Below, in pieces: positions 22,594-29,165 of a stretch of 30,023 nucleotides of DNA. Position 1 is the stretch's first letter. Every line of letters begins with the position of its first letter. The stretch comes from Candidatus Stahliibacteriota bacterium (lineage in GTDB: Bacteria > Hydrothermota > Tepidihabitantia > SM23-42): contig JAUWLY010000005.1 of NCBI GenBank assembly GCA_030613445.1, positions 1 to 30,023 on the forward strand. Direction: 5' to 3'. The position numbers and the translations under genes were made by a program. Under the pieces are notes generated by a model. The model did not search any database, was not told the origin of the DNA, and saw only the letters and a program-made list of their open reading frames with translations.

Positions 22594-23167
22594 GATAAAG
22601 ATGTTGGGCAGCAAATATTTTGTAAAGCCAATCGTAAACATCCTCGTCAAGATAAAAATACATCCTAATCTTGTTACACTTTTGAGCTTACTCTTAGGCA
22701 TAGTTGCATTCTTATTCTACTGGCAAGGTGTTTTCTGGGCAGGTGCGATATTTCTGTTCCTGTGTGGCATCTTTGACACATTTGACGGTGAAATCGCGCG
22801 CCAAACAAATCGGGTGACCAAAATCGGCGGCTTTCTGGATTCCACCGCCGACCGCATAAATGAGTTCTTGATCTATCTCGGATTATTCTTGTATTACTAT
22901 AGCCACGAAACCTATGCTCTTTTCTGGATATTTTTTGCCATGTTTGGCTCAATGATGGTCAGCTACACGCGTGCACGAGGTGAGGGTTTAGGTATTTCTC
23001 CGCAAGTAGGGTTCTTTGAAAGATTTACTCGTATCCTGCTCTTAATAATAGGTTCTTTCCTTGGTAAACATATTATGATCTACGTACTGGTACTCCTAAC
23101 CCTGGGTACTATCCAAACAATGATTCAACGTATCATTTACACCCATATTAGATCAGCGAAGAATTGA
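22586..23167 (+). CDS. CDP-alcohol phosphatidyltransferase (PIP/AIP-synthase-like)
   Basis: A 193-residue membrane enzyme with the CDP-alcohol motif in one block, DGEIARQTN then GGFLDSTAD, i.e. DGx2ARx8Gx3Dx3D. Five or six membrane helices follow; SMMVSYTRARGEGLGI and GFFERFTR resemble archaetidyl- or phosphatidyl-inositol-phosphate synthases more than PgsA. It joins CDP-diacylglycerol to an alcohol phosphate in phospholipid synthesis. ATG 22586 is chosen; GTG 22580 is possible. It overlaps rsmI by 8 nt and hflX by 4 nt. The inositol-phosphate assignment is inference. Confidence 0.8.
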   Translation: MRKIKMLGSKYFVKPIVNILVKIKIHPNLVTLLSLLLGIVAFLFYWQGVFWAGAIFLFLCGIFDTFDGEIARQTNRVTKIGGFLDSTADRINEFLIYLGLFLYYYSHETYALFWIFFAMFGSMMVSYTRARGEGLGISPQVGFFERFTRILLLIIGSFLGKHIMIYVLVLLTLGTIQTMIQRIIYTHIRSAKN

Positions 23168-24279
23168 GAAAAACACCGCATTTATCGAATTTGGAAAACA
23201 AAACCCACGAAAAAGTCTTATTACTCGGTATTGCGCGCTCTCACAAAGAACGCTGGCTCATCATCCAATCGCTTGAAGAACTTACCAACCTTAGCATAAC
23301 GGCTGGCGCTGAGGTTATTGAGAGTTTCATCCAGGTAAAGCGCCGCTTAGACCCGGCGACCCTCATCGGCATCGGTAAAGCAAAAGAATTAGCACAAATC
23401 TGCGCAACCTTTGATATCAATCTCATTATCTTTGAGCACAATCTGTCTCCTGCACAGATTAGAAATATCGAGAAAATAACCGACGTACGTATCATAGATC
23501 GGACGACTTTGATCCTTGACATCTTCGCGAAACACGCAAGAACAAAAGAAGCCAAGCTCCAAGTCGAGTTGGCACAATTAGAATATCGCTTGCCCAGACT
23601 GATCGGCAAAGGATTAGAGTATTCCCGTCTCGGTGGCGGTATCGGCACGCGCGGACCAGGTGAAAAGAAATTGGAGATCGACCGACGTCGCATAAAACAA
23701 CGTATTGCAACATTGAAAAAAGCTATAGAGAAAATCGAACGAACCAAGAAGGTCCAGCGCAAAAACCGAAAAGGTATCCCCAAAATAGCGGTGGTCGGTT
23801 ATACAAATGCTGGAAAATCGTCTTTAGTCAACGCATTAACCAACGCGAACCTAGTGATTTCCAACCACCTTTTTTCAACCCTTGATTCAAATACTTCAAT
23901 CCTTTTTGTGCCGCCGAAACATAAAATGCTGATAAGTGATACGGTTGGCTTTCTCAAAAACCTACCGCACAATTTGATTGCCTCATTCCAAGCCACTCTG
24001 GCTGAAGTTTTGGAAGCAAATCTACTGATACATATCGTTGACGCAACTGATGAAGATATCGAAGCAAAGATCTCCACGGTCGACAATGTACTTGAAGAAA
24101 TCAACGCGCACAAAACATCCAGAATTATGGTCTTCAACAAAACAGACCGGCTGTTTAATGAGGAAAAAGCCCGCTGCAAAAGAAAATACCCCTACGCTGT
24201 TTTCGTCTCAGCAAAAGAAAACACCGGACTTGTAACCTTAAAAAATAGCCTAAAAGATTTCTTCTTTAGCAAGCCTTGA
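23164..24279 (+). CDS. hflX: GTPase HflX
   Basis: A 371-residue GTPase that binds and splits ribosomes under stress. The N-terminal HflX domain shows TLIGIGKAKEL, the helical subdomain has LGGGIGTRGPGEKKLEIDRR, and the G domain has VVGYTNAGKSSLVNALT (about 210-226), DTVGFLKNLP (259-268) and NKTD (about 325). The start is TTG 23164, overlapping the stop of the phosphatidyltransferase gene by 4 nt (TTGA), so translation is coupled. No longer start fits. Complete and of normal length. Confidence 0.93.
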   Translation: MRKTPHLSNLENKTHEKVLLLGIARSHKERWLIIQSLEELTNLSITAGAEVIESFIQVKRRLDPATLIGIGKAKELAQICATFDINLIIFEHNLSPAQIRNIEKITDVRIIDRTTLILDIFAKHARTKEAKLQVELAQLEYRLPRLIGKGLEYSRLGGGIGTRGPGEKKLEIDRRRIKQRIATLKKAIEKIERTKKVQRKNRKGIPKIAVVGYTNAGKSSLVNALTNANLVISNHLFSTLDSNTSILFVPPKHKMLISDTVGFLKNLPHNLIASFQATLAEVLEANLLIHIVDATDEDIEAKISTVDNVLEEINAHKTSRIMVFNKTDRLFNEEKARCKRKYPYAVFVSAKENTGLVTLKNSLKDFFFSKP

Positions 24280-24303
24280 CCACGCACTTATTTACAATAT
24301 AAT
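24276..24303 (+). promoter_or_regulatory. Promoter of the holB-like gene, leaderless type
   Basis: TTGACC (24276-24281), overlapping the hflX stop, 16 bp, TATAAT (24298-24303), then 5 nt and a GTG start at 24309. A leaderless GTG message is implied. Confidence 0.7.
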
Positions 24304-24308
24304 TAACC

Positions 24309-25256
24309 GTGGTTGACTATCTTGAGGAAATCGTTGGACAGGAAACCGCAAAGCGGTTCATCCGTACCGCAATAAAAAAAGAAAAACTATACAATTTCCT
24401 ATTCACTGGACCCAAAGGCGTTGGCAAGAGACTATTTGCCTTTACTCTTAGCAAAATATTGAATTGCCCCCCGCACTCTCCTAATTTCATGCTCGTTGGT
24501 CCTATCCCTTCGAAGATTAAGGATAAAGAAGACAAAATATTTGAGTATTCGAAAACATATCTGCCGGACAACCCGGTGGTTGAATTCGAGGACCGTACTG
24601 CGATCAGGATTGAGCAAATCCGGCATGTCATAAAAAGGCTCATCCACATGCCGAATATCGGTTCCAAACGGATCGTATTGATCATCGAAGCTGACCGCAT
24701 GACTGCTGAAGCTGGCAACTGTTTCTTAAAAACTTTAGAAGAACCACCCTTGGATACATTTTTTATTCTGACGTCATCGCGACCGAGCTTTTTATTGTCG
24801 ACGATACGCTCAAGGTGTCAGAATATTCGCTTCACGCATCTGAACAACGAACAAATCAGCAATATCATGTTTGAAGGACAAGATGATTATCTGCTCGGTA
24901 GCCCGGGCGAGATCATGATTTTTCAGGAAAATGACTTGCTAAAGAGCGCCTGCGACATTTTCAGGCAATGTCCCTTGTCTACAGAAACTGCCGCACAGAC
25001 TGCAAGGGTATACGAGAGAAAAAAGTTCATTGATCTCCTCTATCCACTCCTCCTCATGTATCGGCTTGTGTTTTATAAAAAATTAAACATCGCAATCAAT
25101 ACAACTCTTGAACCGCTTCTAAATAGAAAGGCAAGCGCGCTTTCTGTAGAACGTATAATCAATGCGATAAATATGTTGAATGTCAGCATCTGCTCCCTGG
25201 AGAACAACCCGAACAAGCTTTTGCTACTTTTTAAGGTCTTGATGAAACTACCTTGA
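24309..25256 (+). CDS. holB: DNA polymerase III delta-prime subunit (HolB-like)
   Basis: A 315-residue AAA+ clamp-loader-like protein. It begins YLEEIVGQETAKRFI, has a P-loop GPKGVGKR in which the usual Thr/Ser is arginine (R41), and shows IEADRMTAEAGNCFLKTLEEPP and RPSFLLSTIRSRCQ, both typical of HolB/DnaX proteins. No zinc-binding cysteine quartet is seen. The altered P-loop fits delta-prime, which does not hydrolyse ATP. It opens with GTG 24309, with a promoter 5 nt upstream and no Shine-Dalgarno. The Mut7-C-like gene follows 3 nt after its stop. Confidence 0.82.
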   Translation: MVDYLEEIVGQETAKRFIRTAIKKEKLYNFLFTGPKGVGKRLFAFTLSKILNCPPHSPNFMLVGPIPSKIKDKEDKIFEYSKTYLPDNPVVEFEDRTAIRIEQIRHVIKRLIHMPNIGSKRIVLIIEADRMTAEAGNCFLKTLEEPPLDTFFILTSSRPSFLLSTIRSRCQNIRFTHLNNEQISNIMFEGQDDYLLGSPGEIMIFQENDLLKSACDIFRQCPLSTETAAQTARVYERKKFIDLLYPLLLMYRLVFYKKLNIAINTTLEPLLNRKASALSVERIINAINMLNVSICSLENNPNKLLLLFKVLMKLP

Positions 25257-25259
25257 GCA

Positions 25260-25712
25260 ATGACGAAGAAATTCATCTGCAACGGCATGCTCGGCAAGTT
25301 GTGCAAACTACTGCGGATTTGCGGTATCGATGCTGCATATTCAAACCAGGGGATGGCTATCCTGCTTGAAGCAAAAAAGGAAAATCGGATCGTGCTAACC
25401 AGAAACACCCGGTTACAGACAAAAAAAGGTGTCTTCTTTGTACAAGCATCTGATCCAGCGGAACAACTAAAGCACATCATCTCTGAGTATGATCTGCAGA
25501 CCTTGATACAACCGTTTTCGCGCTGTATCGAATGTAACTGCAAACTCAAAGCGGTTGACAAAGCATTGATTAGAAACAATATCCCCTATTTTACCTATCA
25601 ACACTTTGATGAATTCGCGCTCTGCCCTAACTGCCACCGGGTCTACTGGAAAGGTAGTCATTATAAGAACATGACCAAGGAGATAAGTAATTTACTTCCA
25701 AATGCCAAATAG
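25260..25712 (+). CDS. Mut7-C-like PIN-fold protein with altered catalytic acids
   Basis: A 150-residue protein matching Mut7-C: FICNGMLGKLCKLLRICGIDA at the N-terminus (split between residues 6 and 26), RIVLTRNTRLQ, then the zinc ribbon CIECNCKLK and CPNCHRVYWKGSH. The family is a PIN-like ribonuclease domain with a C-terminal zinc ribbon. Here the usual first aspartate (D-ML) is asparagine (N8) and the LTRD aspartate is asparagine (N49), so nuclease activity may be lost while RNA binding through the ribbon could remain. It is 3 nt downstream of holB, probably cotranscribed. Confidence 0.75.
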   Translation: MTKKFICNGMLGKLCKLLRICGIDAAYSNQGMAILLEAKKENRIVLTRNTRLQTKKGVFFVQASDPAEQLKHIISEYDLQTLIQPFSRCIECNCKLKAVDKALIRNNIPYFTYQHFDEFALCPNCHRVYWKGSHYKNMTKEISNLLPNAK

Positions 25713-25832
25713 CAAATTATCCCGAAAATCTACGACATGAGAAAAAGGCAAATATTCGAGGATGCTCGCTTTGCGGCACAAATGAATCCCGCTCATCTGC
25801 GATGGGCGTGGATGGATTCCAAATGCCAAATA
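25696..25832. repeat. 16-bp direct repeat flanking a 105-bp segment
   Basis: TTCCAAATGCCAAATA occurs at 25696-25711 and 25817-25832, with similarity continuing weakly for about 14 bp after each copy. The first copy covers the stop of the Mut7-C-like gene. The 105 bp between them encode the odd N-terminus (residues 1-27) of the SpoIID-like open frame and look repeat-derived. Confidence 0.65.
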
Positions 25833-26969
25833 TTAAATGATACTACGTTACAAAAAACGGCTAATCCTTATCAGCGTTTTTTTTGTTTCTTAATAGTCTG
25901 TATTTTTTTAAATTGTGTACCTTATGTCCGGAGTGAACGTAAAGATAACCTGATCAGGGTCGCAATCATCTGCGGTACGGATAGCGTTTTGGTTAATGGT
26001 ATCAAAAACCGAACCTTTGTCAGCAATCACCGAATCAGTCTGAACAGTGAACTACCGCAGTATTTCACACCAAAAGGCGGTTTTGTTTGGGTCAATAAAA
26101 AGAAGTATCGCGGTAATCTAAAGATCCAGGTAAACAGCGGGAAAATATGGGTTATCAATATTCTCAATATTGAAGACTATCTAAAGGGCGTCGTGCCATG
26201 CGAAATCGGTAGAATTTCACAGGCGCTCCTTGAAGCAGCAAAGGCCCAAGCCGTGGCTGCAAGAACCTATGCCTGGGCACATCTTAATCGGTACGAAGAC
26301 CTCGGCTTTGACCTCTACGCGACGATTCGGGACCAGGTGTATAAAGGCGTTGCTTGCGAAAATAACCTGACCACCCTTGCTATTGAACAAACCAAAGGCC
26401 AAATCCTCACTTACAAAAATGTACCGGTTGAAGCGAAATATCATTCGACTTGCGGCGGCAGAACTGCTGACTTCAACGATGCCTGGCCAGGCAATGCACC
26501 CCCCTACCTAAAAAGCGTGGCTTGCTCCTATTGCAAAACTAGTTCTCATTATGTATGGAAAAAGATTTCTGCAAAAAAAGATTTTTTTATTGAATTACGG
26601 ACCAAGTTGGCGAAAATCGGCAAGAAGATACCTGCTGATGAATTAATAAGAAATATCAAGTTAGTAAAGAATCGTAAGAGCAAACGCGTTTTAAAGCTGG
26701 TAATAATAACGGATAAAAAAGAATACACGATACCAGGTTATCAGATTAGAACTGTACTGGGCAATAAAACAGATTCAGGCGGTTTGCTAAAATCAAATTA
26801 TATAACCCTCAAGGCAAAGGACGGCAAAGTGATCATTGAAGGCAAGGGTTGGGGACATGGTGTTGGCATGTGTCAGTTCGGCGCCATTGAGATGGCACGG
26901 CAAGGTAAAAATTATAAACGAATACTATATCATTACTATTCAGGAACGAAGATTAAAACAATAAAGTAA
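25737..26969 (+). CDS. SpoIID/LytB-domain protein, likely frameshifted near the N-terminus
   Basis: The SpoIID domain is intact from about residue 85: YLKGVVPCEIG, AQAVAARTYAW, YHSTCGGRTADFNDAWPG and GKGWGHGVGMCQFGAIEMA, the lytic-transglycosylase-like block that cleaves denuded peptidoglycan. The N-terminus is odd. The ATG at 25737 gives a 48-residue lead encoded by repeat-like DNA before a hydrophobic stretch (FFCFLIVCIFLNC). A better start, ATG 25837, is in another frame and gives MILRYKKRLILISVFF, and a single extra T in the T8 run at 25877-25884 joins it to the SpoIID frame, producing a normal signal peptide. Sequencing error or slippage is likely. Sporulation is not implied. Confidence 0.75.
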   Translation: MRKRQIFEDARFAAQMNPAHLRWAWMDSKCQILNDTTLQKTANPYQRFFCFLIVCIFLNCVPYVRSERKDNLIRVAIICGTDSVLVNGIKNRTFVSNHRISLNSELPQYFTPKGGFVWVNKKKYRGNLKIQVNSGKIWVINILNIEDYLKGVVPCEIGRISQALLEAAKAQAVAARTYAWAHLNRYEDLGFDLYATIRDQVYKGVACENNLTTLAIEQTKGQILTYKNVPVEAKYHSTCGGRTADFNDAWPGNAPPYLKSVACSYCKTSSHYVWKKISAKKDFFIELRTKLAKIGKKIPADELIRNIKLVKNRKSKRVLKLVIITDKKEYTIPGYQIRTVLGNKTDSGGLLKSNYITLKAKDGKVIIEGKGWGHGVGMCQFGAIEMARQGKNYKRILYHYYSGTKIKTIK

Positions 26970-27181
26970 CCCACAAATAATTGTCGAGAGTAATACGTTA
27001 AACGGCATCGCCACGCGTATGGTCATATGGCATCGTTATACGGAAAACAGATTGGATTCTGTGCTGATGACCAATGGCTTTCGACCTGCGATGGTCTTTT
27101 CAAAATCAATAAACGAAAAACGATATATAATATACGAGCCGCTATGCCGTACAACCTAAAACGATCTTTTCATATTGCCTC
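26970..27181. other. Intergenic region without recognised gene
   Basis: Between the SpoIID-like gene and the lipoprotein promoter I see no coding frame with family features, no tRNA and no clear repeat. A short GACCA/TGGTC inverted repeat around 27060-27100 followed by TTTTC could be a weak terminator. Confidence 0.4.
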
Positions 27182-27209
27182 TTGACAAATGCAGAATAAT
27201 GCATAAAAT
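27182..27209 (+). promoter_or_regulatory. Promoter of the lipoprotein gene, with leader
   Basis: TTGACA (27182-27187), 16 bp, TAAAAT (27204-27209), then a leader with AAAGGAGG and the ATG at 27233. Confidence 0.68.
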
Positions 27210-27232
27210 TATCAAAATAAGAAAAAGGAGGA

Positions 27233-27718
27233 ATGATGAAAAGGATTTTAGTACTTTTGGGTATGATTATACTATTTGTCGCTTGTGATTATGCTAAAGA
27301 AAGTGTTGACCTGAGACCAGACATCGAAGTCGTGCGCATCAACCCGCTAGCCTGGTATACATGCCTTGGCGACACCATAGATGCTGCAAAGATCGATACC
27401 GTCACATTCGTTGCGAATAATTCAGTTGATTGTTATATTGAAAAAATGGTCTGGGAATACTATGATGAAAGCGGTAGTCTGTTTTTCGGTCCCGATGAAA
27501 TGGCGATCTATGTTAAAGTAAATGGTATCGTTGATCCTTCCTGCGTTGATACCAGCAGGATCTTCAATATATTCTTACCCCTTTTGCCGGTATGGAACAA
27601 TATCGACCCTGGTTCTTCTGCAAAGGTATTGCTCCGTTTCATTGCGGTCGATGAATATTTTGGTTCAAGGTATGATACCTGCACAGTCTGGTTCGGCATT
27701 TACATGTGGCCCCAGTAA
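27233..27718 (+). CDS. Small lipoprotein of unknown function
   Basis: A 161-residue lipoprotein: signal MMKRILVLLGMIILFVAC with lipobox LFVAC, then a beta-rich domain with several aspartates and tryptophans (TVTFVANNSVDCYIEKMVWEY). It resembles an all-beta Ig-like domain but I recognise no family. AAAGGAGG precedes ATG 27233 (ATG 27236 also possible). It has its own promoter and a strong terminator, so it is a monocistronic, probably well-expressed gene. Role and location beyond envelope attachment are unknown. Confidence 0.7.
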   Translation: MMKRILVLLGMIILFVACDYAKESVDLRPDIEVVRINPLAWYTCLGDTIDAAKIDTVTFVANNSVDCYIEKMVWEYYDESGSLFFGPDEMAIYVKVNGIVDPSCVDTSRIFNIFLPLLPVWNNIDPGSSAKVLLRFIAVDEYFGSRYDTCTVWFGIYMWPQ

Positions 27719-27734
27719 TTAGATAGAAAGAATT

Positions 27735-27766
27735 AAAAAGGGGCTGTTACACAGCCCCTTTTTTGT
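27735..27766. terminator. Strong bidirectional intrinsic terminator
   Basis: AAAAAGGGGCTG (27735-27746) pairs with CAGCCCCTTTTT (27752-27763) around a 5-nt loop, giving a 12-bp stem with a T-run on the plus strand and, read from the minus strand, the same arrangement. It terminates both the lipoprotein gene and the convergent aminotransferase operon. Confidence 0.9.
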
Positions 27767-27777
27767 TTATATTACTG

Positions 27778-29127
27778 TTAACCAACGCGAAAGATTTTTT
27801 TCAAAGCTGATTCTATTATATCAATACCAACCTGCATTTCTGAATCACTGATCACTAATGGGGGTATCAACCTCAGCGTGGATTCGCCAGCGCCAAGCAA
27901 CAATAACCCCTGCTTAAACGCTTCATAAACAACTGCGTTTCGCTTGTCCCCAACTGGTTGTTTGCTTGTTTTGTCAGCCACGAGTTCGATACCGATCATC
28001 AAGCCTTTACCGCGCACATCACCTATGAACTCATACTTGTCTGCAATATCCTTTAGCCGTTCCAGCGCAACCTTACCTACCGCTGCAGCATTTTCAATGA
28101 GCTTATGTTCAAGAAGTTCGATCGTTTTAAGCGCCGCAGCACACGACACTGGATTGCCGCCAAAGGTTGACGCATGAGCACCTGGCTGCCAATCCATAAT
28201 ACCGGCACGGGCAACACAGGCACCGAGCGGTAGGCCTGACGCAATACCTTTTGCAATACAGTAGATATCTGCTTTAGTATTGAAATGCTCAATTCCAAAC
28301 ATCTTACCGGTTCTACCCATACCTGCTTGAACTTCGTCATCAATAAGCAATATGCCATACTTATCACACAGTTGTCTAAGCGCCGGCAAAAATTTCCGGG
28401 GTGGTACTATATAACCACCCTCGCCCTGTATTGACTCGACAAAAATCGCCGCAACCTCTTCAGGCGGTACAACCCTCTTAAAGACGACATCATCAATATA
28501 TGTAATACAGGCTAAGTCACAAGATGGATATTTGAAATTAAAAGGACAGCGATAACAATATGCATAGGGAACATGAGTTACACTCGGCAATAGAGGAGCA
28601 AAGTACTTCCTTTGAATTGATTTTGATGCAGTAAGTGATAATGAACCCATTGTCCTCCCGTGAAACGCGCCGGTGAATGCAACATAGCGGGGTCGGCGTG
28701 TATGATAGCGCGCCAGTTTCATTGCGCACTCGACCGCCTCAGTCCCTGAATTGCCGAACAAAACCTTTTTGTTTTTTGCACCGGGCACAATCTCCGCGAG
28801 CTTCTCAGCGAGCTTTGCTTGCTTCACATAGTAGAAATCTGTACCTGACATATGGAGAAATTTATCTAATTGTTCTTTTGCTGCCGCCACCACTGCTGGA
28901 TGAGAGTGACCGCTTGCTACAACACCGATACCGGCTGCGAGATCAAGAAACGTATTGCCGTCAATATCGGTTACCCACACACCTTTGCCTTTCTCGATAA
29001 CCAATGGATAGGATCGTGTGTATGATGGTGAAATATACTTGCTGTCACGTCTCAGAACCTCTTTTGCCTTGGGTCCTGGAAGTTTGGTTATTATCTTCGG
29101 TTTCTTCATCGCACTTTTTCGCATCAT
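27778..29127 (-). CDS. Class III aminotransferase (GABA/ornithine type or racemase relative)
   Basis: A 449-residue PLP enzyme. It shows AAGIGVVASGHSHPAV, GNSGTEAVECAMKLAR, FHGRTMGSLS, IVPPRKFLPAL, LIDDEVQAGMGRTG (D263-E265 region) and the PLP lysine in YCIAKGIASGLPLG (K293), then THE-like HASTFGGNPVSCAAAL. A four-cysteine segment, C191/C194/C203/C207 (YCYRCPFNFKYPSC), is unusual for bacterial GABA enzymes and is a mark of archaeal-type relatives, some of which are amino-acid racemases. Substrates could be ornithine, lysine, GABA or a related omega-amino acid. AAAGGAG precedes ATG 29127. It is 35 nt downstream of an aldehyde dehydrogenase in one operon. Confidence 0.85.
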   Translation of the reverse strand: MMRKSAMKKPKIITKLPGPKAKEVLRRDSKYISPSYTRSYPLVIEKGKGVWVTDIDGNTFLDLAAGIGVVASGHSHPAVVAAAKEQLDKFLHMSGTDFYYVKQAKLAEKLAEIVPGAKNKKVLFGNSGTEAVECAMKLARYHTRRPRYVAFTGAFHGRTMGSLSLTASKSIQRKYFAPLLPSVTHVPYAYCYRCPFNFKYPSCDLACITYIDDVVFKRVVPPEEVAAIFVESIQGEGGYIVPPRKFLPALRQLCDKYGILLIDDEVQAGMGRTGKMFGIEHFNTKADIYCIAKGIASGLPLGACVARAGIMDWQPGAHASTFGGNPVSCAAALKTIELLEHKLIENAAAVGKVALERLKDIADKYEFIGDVRGKGLMIGIELVADKTSKQPVGDKRNAVVYEAFKQGLLLLGAGESTLRLIPPLVISDSEMQVGIDIIESALKKIFRVG

Positions 29128-29138
29128 TCTCCTTTTAC

Positions 29139-29165
29139 TGCCTACTTCCTACTCACTACTATTCA
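29139..29165. repeat. TACTGCCTACTTCC-type repeat in the operon gap
   Basis: The plus strand carries ACTGCCTACTTCCTACTCAC between the aldehyde dehydrogenase end and the aminotransferase start. It is a relative, in opposite orientation, of the repeat in the sorting-domain gene at 19556-19592. Confidence 0.5.

Noticed and set aside
23241..23783. 180-residue open frame antisense to hflX
   Set aside because: Composition is that of a mirror frame of a Lys/Arg-rich gene; it has no domain, promoter or ribosome site.
25737..26969. Evidence of sporulation from the SpoIID domain
   Set aside because: SpoIID/LytB-domain proteins occur widely in non-sporulating diderms and no other sporulation gene is present.
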